Notes under the pieces: generated by a model | The model's database searches: none | Told to the model about the DNA's origin: nothing | Seen by the model: only the letters and a program-made list of their open reading frames with translations | Assembly (NCBI GenBank): GCA_002428045.1 | Contig: DIZZ01000130.1 | Span: 224 to 5,739 of the forward strand | DNA: 5,516 nucleotides | From: Verrucomicrobia bacterium UBA6015 | Lineage (GTDB): Bacteria > Verrucomicrobiota > Kiritimatiellia > UBA8416 | Reading direction: 5' to 3' | Translations under genes and position numbers: made by a program | Shown: positions 1-5,516 of the stretch, one piece after another | Position numbering within the stretch: the stretch's first letter is position 1 | Layout of the letters: each line of letters opens with the position of its first letter

Positions 1-1246
1 GGGCCACAGTGGCCGGGGCGGCGGCTGGCCTGGCGGCTGCCTTTAATACGCCCTTGGCAGCCATTTGCTATGTGTTGGAGGAAATCCTGGCGGATTTCAA
101 CAGTCGTCTGCTTGGCGGGGTGATGTTGGCTTCCGTGGCCGGGGCCTTGATCGTGACGGCCCTGATCGGCGCCCAGCCCGCCTTTATCATGCCGAATGCC
201 GGAACCGCTTCCTGGGGGCTCTATCTGGCCGTGCCGGTGGCCGCCGCCATGGCCACGATGGCCGCCATCTTTTTCCAGAGGACGGCCTTGGCCACATGCG
301 TCAACGCGTACGCGAATCCCGAACGTTGTCACGCTGGGCTTTCCCGGCGGTCGGTGCCATCGGCGTCTGGATCATCGGCGTCGCCGTCTTTGCCGCGAGT
401 GGGCGAACCGGCATTTTCGGTGTCGGCTACAGCGATCTATCGTCGGCCCTGTCCTCGGGCATCGGATGGAAACTGGCGGGACTGCTGGCGGTGGGTAAGC
501 TGCTGGCGGCGGTGTTCAGTTACGGTACCGGGGGGTGTGGCGGTATTTTCTCGCCGACCCTCTTTATTGGCGGCATGGCAGGGTTTCTGACCTCTGGCCT
601 GCTGGGGTTATGGCTTCCGTTAACTCCTTCGGACCGGCTGATCCTGGCCGCGACAGGGATGAGCTGCTGTTTTGGCGTGGTGGTCCGGGCACCGGTGACA
701 GCGGTCCTGATGGTGTTCGAGATGACCCACCAGTTCGCGATGATTCCCGCCCTGTTGCTCGGGACGCTGATCAGCCAGAGCATCGCCCGGCTGGCGTTGC
801 ATGAGAGTTTTGATGATGGCGTCCTGCGGCAGGACGGGCGTGAACCGCACCGCATCACCGCGCCGCGCAACATGGCCGTATGGCGGTCCGTGCCGGTATC
901 CGCGCTGGGCAGCGGATCGCCGGTCTTCCTTACCGATCTTGCGCCTGCTGCCTTGCGGGAGCACCTGAAACGGTTCCATTACCGTTGCTTCCCGGTTATG
1001 CTTTCGGGGCGGATCGTGGGTGTCACCACACGGACGGCGATGGAGTCCGCATTGGCCCAGAATGTGGAACCGACAATGGAGACCCCGGTGATCGTGGAGG
1101 CGGGGCAGACGATTGGGGATGTGGAGCCGCTGCTGATCCAGTCGGATGCCGGGGTCTTCCTGGTGCGTGACACTCCTGATGGCCCGGTGAACCGTCTGTT
1201 CACCCTGCACGACTTGATCCGGGCGCAGGCCGACGTGTTTGAGTAG
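1..1246 (+). CDS. ClC-family chloride channel or H+/Cl- antiporter with C-terminal CBS-like domains (5' partial, frameshifted)
   Basis: This is an integral membrane protein that moves chloride, either as a channel or in exchange for protons. The visible part opens with AGAAAGLAAAFNTPLA and YVLEE, matching the ClC segment that ends in the internal proton-pathway glutamate (E203 of E. coli ClcA). The pore motif GTGGCGGIFSPT follows at 524-559, then FGVVVRAPVTAVLMVFEMT (about 674-730), the usual RAP...EMT signature. A soluble tail from about 872 to the stop resembles a divergent CBS pair. By comparison with ClcA, roughly 180 N-terminal residues, including the GSGIP and GREGP motifs, lie outside the window. 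The family match uses the frame of position 3 up to about 294 and the frame of position 296 afterwards, so the gene has a frame break. Family assignment is secure. Channel versus antiporter is undecided, although the retained glutamate favours an antiporter. It converges with the large gene downstream. Confidence 0.9.
270..302 (+). other. Frame break inside the ClC gene
   Basis: Upstream of here, ClC-like protein is read from codons starting at 3, 6, 9 and so on, ending with residues IFFQRTALAT at about 267-296. Downstream it is read from the frame of position 296, starting MRQRVRESRTLSRWAFPAVG. The first frame loses all ClC similarity after about 300 and stops at 588-590. The second frame is closed by a TAA at 44-46 and is not ClC-like before about 290. 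One base lost, or two gained, within this stretch would explain it. No long homopolymer or classical slippery heptamer is visible. The residues at the join form a loop between membrane segments, so the exact base cannot be fixed. Confidence 0.8.
872..1243 (+). other. Divergent CBS-domain pair in the ClC C-terminus
   Basis: The cytosolic tail after the last membrane helix shows two weak CBS-like halves. The first (about 890-1060) has the pattern VSALGSGSPVFLTDLA...HLKRFHYRCFPVM...GRIVGVTTR, in which a hydrophobic-x-V run follows a short helix. The second (about 1085-1240) has TPVIVEAGQTIGDVEPLL...AGVFLVRD...LFTLHDLIRAQ. CBS pairs in ClC proteins often bind adenine nucleotides and modulate gating. 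Whether this copy binds a ligand cannot be told from the sequence. Confidence 0.65.
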
Positions 1247-1284
1247 GCCTGTAGCGTTTCCCTTCCACCATTGCGCCAGACGGT

Positions 1285-4200
1285 CTATTGGGGGGTCGTC
1301 ACGTTGATTTTATACATACGGTTTTGCGTGTTGGTGATCACCACCGTCTCGGTGGCCGCGTTGCCATAGAAGAACGGGCGTTCGGCAGTCCAAGTGCCGT
1401 GAAGCAGATTCGTGGTGTATTGAATCTGGTACAGGCGGCGGGCGGAGGCGGCGAAGGTGAAGTAGGCGTTGGTCGGTGTCTGGCGGGCGTCCGCAATGGC
1501 AAAGAAGTCGTTGGCATTGAGCGGATCCGTATCCGCCACGAATTCCTCCTGATTGACAACCCCGTCGGCGTCATTATCGCTGCTGCCGCCATATCCACCC
1601 GCGGCGGTCAAGGGATCGAGCTGGTGCTCGATCTCCCAGTCATCGCGCATCAAGTCGCCGTCCGTATCGGCGGATAGCGGGTTGGTTCCGTATTGGTGTT
1701 CGACACTATTGAGCAGACCATCGCCATCATCATCGCGGTCGGCATCGGTGGCATCGAGCGGGTTGAGGCCGTGGTCTGCCTCCCACTGGTCATCCATGTA
1801 ATCGCCATCGCTGTCGGCGCTGGTGGGGTCGGTGCCCAGCAGGTATTCGTCCCAGGTGGTGAGTCCGTCGCCATCGGCATCATCGCCGGAGAGCATCGTG
1901 CCGCCCTGGGCGGTGTCTGCCGAATTGAGCCACTGATCGGGCAGACCGTCGCCGTTGGCATCGAGCATCTGCGAGCGGGCCGCCGCCAGATCGCTGAGAT
2001 CGCTGAGGTTGCCAGCCTCGTCGCGGGCCTGGATCGCCAAATAGTAGAGCGCGCCGGGGGCGGGCAGCACAAGGCGGAATTGTTCCGGTGTACCGGCTGC
2101 CTGCGGGGTGATGGGTAGGTAGACCTCCGCACGGTCCGAGAGGTTGGAGTCGGTGCCGTAGACCAGTACATAGCGTTGGGCGGCACCGTTGGTCCCGTCG
2201 TCGCCGGGCGCCGTCCAGTTGCACAGCACCGTCCACGGGTCGTTACCGGTCCTGGCCGTGAAATCGGTGATCAGGGCAGGCGCATTCGTATCGGCCGAGG
2301 TATCCGCCAGGATGACGTAATGCCCGGTGTTGGTGATGGCGGCAGACGCGATATTGATCCCGTCGGCAATCGTGGCGGACGCCAACGTCCAGGCCAGCGC
2401 CAGCGGATCCCACCAATACAGTGCGGCGGTCGACTCGTCAAAACCGGCCATGTCGGCATCCTGGTAATAGAGGTTGAGCGCAACCGGATAGGTAAGGCTC
2501 GTGCCCTGCGGGAGGCAAATCACATGCATGTTGCCAATCTGGTTGGTCTGGGCGGTACCGGCGGGCAGGATCAGGCGGGCGTTGCTGGAATAAATCAAGA
2601 GGGGCGTATCGGTGGCAATATCGCCGGCCGAGAAATTGAATTCCGCGTAGCCGTCAAACGAGGAATGTATGGTATCCTCCCCTGCGGGAATGGTACTGAG
2701 GCGATAACGATCAAAGGCGAACAGCGAGTCTCCATCCGCCGCCTGGCAGGTGATTTCCACAGAGCCCATGGCGGCGGGGGATAAGGCCATCGCGCCCTGC
2801 CAGGTGTTACTGCCGCTGAGGGTCATCACGACGGCATTGCTGCCCGTGTTGTTTGGGTACTGCACCACCTGCGGCGGCGAGGCGAGCGCCTTGGAACTCG
2901 ACACCTGTAGCACGATCCCCGTGCTGCTGTAAAGCATGGGCGTGACCAACAGGCCAAGGTCGCCAGCGGCGGACGGCCCGACGGTACCGGTCGATGCCAG
3001 GCCCAGGGCTGGCGCCTCGTCGAGATCCAGCGTCAGGTAACCGAGACTGCGCTCGCTCGCCAGCACCTTGTGCTCGAGCCTAAGTCCCTGCCAGTAAACC
3101 TGGATCAGATCGCCAGCCTGCAGATCGTAATCCAGCAACGTGCCGTCCGATCCGCTCTTTCCGAGATCGCGCAGGCGTGGTCGCCGCCCGCCGCCACGCA
3201 CAAAGGTGGAGGCCCCCGCCAGCGCGCCTCCATCCTTGGTCACCGAGATCCGTACCGGGCCCGCCACCCCCGTCGGGGGCGTCTCCCCCTCGCTAAAGAG
3301 AATGGGATCCCAACCGCGGGCACTCGTCCAGATATCCACTTTCTTATAGGGCGGCATGATTAGCGTTGGCCCCGGTCGGTCTTGCGAGGTGCTAACCCCA
3401 TTGGAGTAGAATCCATATTGAGGCACCACGATTTCCACAACCGTATTGCTGTAGCTCCGCTCAAATTGCAACTGGATAACCTGCCAGCAAGGCATCAGCA
3501 GATTGGATGCCGACAGATATCGGTTAAAGGCATGTTCAGTGACGTTGGAGGCGGCTACCGCCGCCGGATAGCTGGCCAGATAATCATTGAAGGAGGATAA
3601 TTCCGTGATGGTGGTATGCAGATCCATGATGCCGTAATTCGGCGGTACCAGATCGGGATTGGCATTGCGGTAGATTGTCCAGTTGAACTGATTCTGCGAG
3701 GCATCCTCATATTCGTCACGGACGTTGAACGCATAATGGCTGAATTCATGCACCAAACCCCGGTAATAAGCAGCCAGCAACGGGCCATCCCCATTGAGGT
3801 TCTCCGTTAATCCGTGCTGGATATTGTTCAGTGTACCGTCGGCAGCCGGAGAGGCAATCCCAATGGTACCCGTCCGTGCACTCGGCCTGAAACTATTCTG
3901 AGAGAAAATCACCACGTCGGCATTGGTCCATGCGCCCACGCCCTGGGCTACATTCTGATCAATTCGGACCTTGCCGAACTTCATCTGGCCATCGGTGGCA
4001 TCCCACAGCGAAGCCGAAGCCCGCCCGAAGCCGGTACGGAGGTCCGCGATAAAGTCAGCGCTGTCCGACTCCACCGCAACCATCAGGTTCCAATCGAAAA
4101 CGGGGTGTGTGAGTTGCACGTTGACGATTCCGCCCTGATCAATGGTCGCCATATCGGCTGCCGATAACTTGTAGGAGCGCCACTCACCGTCCCAATCCGT

Positions 4201-5516
4201 CACATCGCTCCCCCCTAGATCCGAATCCATCCAGAGCTTGTACATGGTGTTATCCACGGCTGCATGACCACCTTTGGCAGCCGCCTGTGTAAAGATTGTA
4301 GATCGAATAAAGATCGGTTTCTGATAGACGGCTTCGGAAGCAACCGTCAAGAGGCCTTGTGCATCGGTCGTGCCGATAGGGGGCAGAAGGCGGGACTGGT
4401 CAAAGTAGACCTCCGCGCCGGGACGTTGTTCGCCAGCATCATAGCGTCCGTTACGGTTTCGATCCGCCCAAGGCCGGAGTCGCCAGTTCCGACTCCCCCG
4501 GGTATCGAGCAGGAAAGGATCCGACGTCACGGTACAGCCATTGGCCGAAAGCCGCACAACCATTTGGTCGGAAACGCGTCGGTTCCAATCTACACCGGCA
4601 TCCCAGACAACCATGCGCGTACCGCCTGTCGTCACACCGGCACCCACGTCGCCCTCCAGTGTGTTGACCGGCACATCCCAGACGGCACCGCCCACTGAGG
4701 ACACCTGCATCGAGATCGCCGGAATCGCATTGCTTGGCGCGGTAAAATCATAGCGCACGCATACATTCTTAGTGCCCGACTGCACCCAAGCCCGTACATT
4801 GTGAATAAAGTCAGGCGTCAGCCCGAAATTGACCTTGTTGTCATGATTAGGCACCGGGGTGAATGCCTGAGGTCTCTCCACCAGATAGCCCGTTTGGAGT
4901 GCCTGTTTAAAGCCCGGCTGGGCGGTCATCATCGGCCCGAGACGGTAGGCTCCATCCGCTCCCGTCCTAGTCGAAAACAGCCCGAAACAAACGATGGCAC
5001 CCTCAATCGGCGTCCCCGATATGCGGTTTGTCACCACTCCGCTCATGAAGGTCCGAATCCGGAATCGGGCGGTGACCGTCTCTGTCCCCATCACCGTTAC
5101 ATGGTACCGGTCCGACGTACTATTCGTGTTGTCTTGCCAATAGTGGAACTCATAATCCGCCGCGGGAAACGCTCTCAGCCCAACCATGGTACCCTGCTCG
5201 AATTTGCCATCGCCCCCTGGCGGCGGATTGGTCGTAACCACACCCGTGTTCGACGGCAAAACCAGCGTATTCAAACGGAAGCGCGGTCGCGGGATCACGT
5301 TCATCACGACGTCCAGATGGTTGCTACCCAGGCCTCCCAGTGCCACGAGGGTCAGCCGTCCTGTATGCACCCCTTCCGCCAGCTCCGACGTGGAATACAC
5401 CAGCGTCAGCGGATCGTGTTCCCCGTAATTCATGCGGTATCGGTTATTGATCGTGGCTGGCTCCACCCGGAACCAGGTACAGGTCTCCGCCACTTTATAG
5501 AACAGCGGGCCGCTCC
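1285..5516 (-). CDS. Giant secreted multidomain protein with CLCA-like zinc metallopeptidase domain and TSP3 repeats (5' partial)
   Basis: One frame stays open from the window edge to TAG at 1285-1287. It also reads through the 23 bases before the first GTG (5491-5493), so that GTG is internal and the true start and signal peptide are outside. Numbering from that GTG gives 1402 residues. Domains by eye: BACON-like Ig (1-68); divergent InlB B-repeat-like (71-146); carboxypeptidase-regulatory-like (147-228); a beta-sandwich ending near VVWDAGVDW (229-318); EF-hand-like loop (344-355); metallopeptidase (about 465-740) with H582, E583, H586 and D593; beta-rich modules (745-935); a ZU5-like sandwich (945-1065); fibronectin III (1071-1174); TSP3 repeats (1178-1329); and a C-terminal domain (1332-1402). 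The set indicates an extracellular or surface protease stabilised by calcium. The substrate is unknown. The open frame and intact motif argue for a functional gene. Domain limits are approximate. Confidence 0.9.
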   Translation of the reverse strand, partial: SGPLFYKVAETCTWFRVEPATINNRYRMNYGEHDPLTLVYSTSELAEGVHTGRLTLVALGGLGSNHLDVVMNVIPRPRFRLNTLVLPSNTGVVTTNPPPGGDGKFEQGTMVGLRAFPAADYEFHYWQDNTNSTSDRYHVTVMGTETVTARFRIRTFMSGVVTNRISGTPIEGAIVCFGLFSTRTGADGAYRLGPMMTAQPGFKQALQTGYLVERPQAFTPVPNHDNKVNFGLTPDFIHNVRAWVQSGTKNVCVRYDFTAPSNAIPAISMQVSSVGGAVWDVPVNTLEGDVGAGVTTGGTRMVVWDAGVDWNRRVSDQMVVRLSANGCTVTSDPFLLDTRGSRNWRLRPWADRNRNGRYDAGEQRPGAEVYFDQSRLLPPIGTTDAQGLLTVASEAVYQKPIFIRSTIFTQAAAKGGHAAVDNTMYKLWMDSDLGGSDVTDWDGEWRSYKLSAADMATIDQGGIVNVQLTHPVFDWNLMVAVESDSADFIADLRTGFGRASASLWDATDGQMKFGKVRIDQNVAQGVGAWTNADVVIFSQNSFRPSARTGTIGIASPAADGTLNNIQHGLTENLNGDGPLLAAYYRGLVHEFSHYAFNVRDEYEDASQNQFNWTIYRNANPDLVPPNYGIMDLHTTITELSSFNDYLASYPAAVAASNVTEHAFNRYLSASNLLMPCWQVIQLQFERSYSNTVVEIVVPQYGFYSNGVSTSQDRPGPTLIMPPYKKVDIWTSARGWDPILFSEGETPPTGVAGPVRISVTKDGGALAGASTFVRGGGRRPRLRDLGKSGSDGTLLDYDLQAGDLIQVYWQGLRLEHKVLASERSLGYLTLDLDEAPALGLASTGTVGPSAAGDLGLLVTPMLYSSTGIVLQVSSSKALASPPQVVQYPNNTGSNAVVMTLSGSNTWQGAMALSPAAMGSVEITCQAADGDSLFAFDRYRLSTIPAGEDTIHSSFDGYAEFNFSAGDIATDTPLLIYSSNARLILPAGTAQTNQIGNMHVICLPQGTSLTYPVALNLYYQDADMAGFDESTAALYWWDPLALAWTLASATIADGINIASAAITNTGHYVILADTSADTNAPALITDFTARTGNDPWTVLCNWTAPGDDGTNGAAQRYVLVYGTDSNLSDRAEVYLPITPQAAGTPEQFRLVLPAPGALYYLAIQARDEAGNLSDLSDLAAARSQMLDANGDGLPDQWLNSADTAQGGTMLSGDDADGDGLTTWDEYLLGTDPTSADSDGDYMDDQWEADHGLNPLDATDADRDDDGDGLLNSVEHQYGTNPLSADTDGDLMRDDWEIEHQLDPLTAAGGYGGSSDNDADGVVNQEEFVADTDPLNANDFFAIADARQTPTNAYFTFAASARRLYQIQYTTNLLHGTWTAERPFFYGNAATETVVITNTQNRMYKINVTTPQ
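1288..1500 (-). other. C-terminal domain of the type common in Verrucomicrobiota secreted proteins
   Basis: The last 71 residues follow the TSP3 stalk and contain ARRLYQIQYTTNLLHGTWT and a final NRMYKINV strand. The pattern, an aromatic residue followed by I-Q-x-(S/T)-T-N-L then G-x-W, with a (F/M)-Y-(R/K)-x-x-V finish, recurs at the C-terminus of large secreted proteins in Verrucomicrobiota and Kiritimatiellota. Its role is not established; attachment or secretion is a guess. No PEP-CTERM, LPXTG or transmembrane anchor follows it. Confidence 0.6.
1507..1962 (-). repeat. Thrombospondin type 3 calcium-binding repeats
   Basis: Residues 1178-1329 hold about six Asp-rich units in which two forms alternate. 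One form reads D-x-DGD-x-(x)-DDxWExxHxLxPL, for example SDGDYMDDQWEADHGLNPL and TDGDLMRDDWEIEHQLDPL. The other reads D-x-DGDGL-x-x-x-E-Y-x-x-GT-x-P-x-x-AD, for example DADGDGLTTWDEYLLGTDP and DDDGDGLLNSVEHQYGTNP. Such TSP3 units bind calcium through the aspartates and form stiff stalks in extracellular proteins. The fourth and fifth units are separated by a Gly/Ser-rich insert (AAGGYGGSSD). The DNA of this stretch is correspondingly repetitive, rich in 'catc' and 'gtcgccatc' on the + strand. Confidence 0.88.
1972..2283 (-). other. Fibronectin type III domain
   Basis: Residues 1071-1174 begin APALITDFTA, followed by a WTVLCNWTAPGDDG strand pair. They continue with RYVLVYGTDSNLSD and end with the typical YYLAIQARDEAGNLSDLSD segment. 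This 'W-x-APGDDG...Y-x-(L/I)-x-Y...A-x-D-E-A-G-N-x-S' layout is the usual bacterial extracellular FN3 form. It sits directly before the TSP3 stalk and most likely acts as a spacer or binding module. Confidence 0.85.
3274..4101 (-). other. CLCA-like zinc metallopeptidase domain
   Basis: The segment from about residue 465 to 740 contains the strand NADVVIFSQNSF, then LLAAYYRGLVHEFSHYAFN and VRDEYED (motif at 3703-3750). HExxH supplies two zinc-binding histidines (H582, H586) and the catalytic glutamate (E583). D593, seven residues after the second histidine, matches the third ligand in animal CLCA proteases, whose motif is HEWAHLRWGVFDEY. Downstream, NYGIMDLHTT and NLLMPCWQVIQLQF sit where bacterial relatives often carry an 'IM(D/G)' turn and a Cys-Trp helix. 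The glycine usual before the third ligand is Asn590 here. No von Willebrand A domain with a DxSxS site is recognisable after it, unlike animal CLCA proteins. Zinc protease activity is inferred, not shown. Confidence 0.75.
4429..4464 (-). other. EF-hand-like calcium loop
   Basis: Residues 344-355 read DRNRNGRYDAGE. Acidic or amide side chains fall at loop positions 1, 3, 5, 9 and 12, with glycine at 6, which is the canonical 12-residue EF-hand ligand pattern. It lies in an 'ADRNRNGxxDxGE' context that often joins beta-sandwich domains in secreted bacterial proteins, about 230 residues before the protease motif. Calcium binding is inferred from the pattern alone. Confidence 0.65.
5055..5283 (-). 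other. Divergent InlB B-repeat-like domain
   Basis: Residues 71-146 show the pattern G-V-V-T-T-N-P-P-P-G-G-D-G-K-F-E-Q-G-T, then VGLRAFPAADYEFHYWQDN and VTVMGTETVTARF. This corresponds to the 'G...P....y..GT.V.L.A.P..gy.F..W....n...VTM.....VTA.F' layout of the divergent InlB B-repeat (beta-grasp-like) domain of bacterial surface proteins. It follows a BACON-like Ig domain (residues 1-68, STSELAEGVHTGRLTL). Both are likely spacer or adhesion modules. Confidence 0.7.

Noticed and set aside
620..1210. Open frame of 196 codons on the - strand opposite the ClC gene
   Set aside because: Composition rich in His/Arg/Pro/Gln and no motif; it is a shadow of the high-GC ClC frame.
1247..1284. Possible bidirectional terminator between the convergent genes
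   Set aside because: No stem of useful length followed by a T-run could be found on either strand in the 38 bases; only the short palindrome aggcct (1246-1251) is present.
1693..2118. Open frame of 141 codons on the + strand, rich in Ile/Val/Gly
   Set aside because: It is the mirror of the TSP3 repeat DNA: GAT/GAC codons read as ATC/GTC on the other strand, giving an artificial hydrophobic protein.
2176..2784. Open frame of 202 codons on the + strand
   Set aside because: It lies wholly antisense to the large secreted-protein gene, has a low-complexity Gly/Arg/Ile composition and shows no recognisable domain. The opposite strand has clear domain structure.
5491..5493. GTG as the start codon of the large - strand gene
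   Set aside because: The frame stays open upstream to the window edge (SGPLFYK before it), no signal peptide follows the GTG, and the BACON-like domain appears to be entered mid-fold, so the start is outside the window.

Overview
The window holds the 3' parts of two convergent protein-coding genes and almost nothing else; both are cut by the window edges. The likely source is a bacterium of the PVC group, most plausibly Verrucomicrobiota or Kiritimatiellota. This is an inference from one gene. It encodes a very large mosaic secreted protein that ends in Asp-rich thrombospondin type 3 repeats and a short C-terminal domain with the 'Y-x-I-Q-Y-T-T-N-L-x-x-G-x-W' pattern, which is frequent in that group. 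The DNA is GC-rich by eye, and no marker gene is present to confirm the assignment.

Positions 1-1246 (+ strand) carry the membrane core and C-terminal CBS-like tail of a ClC-family chloride channel or H+/Cl- antiporter. Its N-terminal third lies outside the window. The family signal runs in one frame from position 3 to about 294 and in another from about 296 to the stop at 1244-1246. The gene therefore carries a frame break near 270-302, which is either a real lesion or a one-base sequence error.

Positions 1247-1284 are a 38-base gap between the two stop codons, with no convincing hairpin.

Positions 1285-5516 (- strand) are one continuous reading frame of more than 1,400 codons whose start lies beyond the right edge. 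From N to C it shows a BACON-like Ig domain, a divergent InlB-type repeat, a carboxypeptidase-regulatory-like domain, another beta-sandwich and an EF-hand-like loop. These are followed by a zinc metallopeptidase domain with the motif HEFSHYAFNVRDEY, further beta-sandwich modules, a fibronectin type III domain, calcium-binding TSP3 repeats and the C-terminal domain. The metallopeptidase motif lines up residue for residue with the HEWAHLRWGVFDEY motif of the animal CLCA ('calcium-activated chloride channel regulator') proteases. This is the most interesting content of the window.

The two genes do not form an operon, and nothing in the sequence shows that they work together. The ClC / CLCA-like pairing is more likely chance than function. 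No RNA gene, CRISPR array, insertion sequence or other mobile element was seen.
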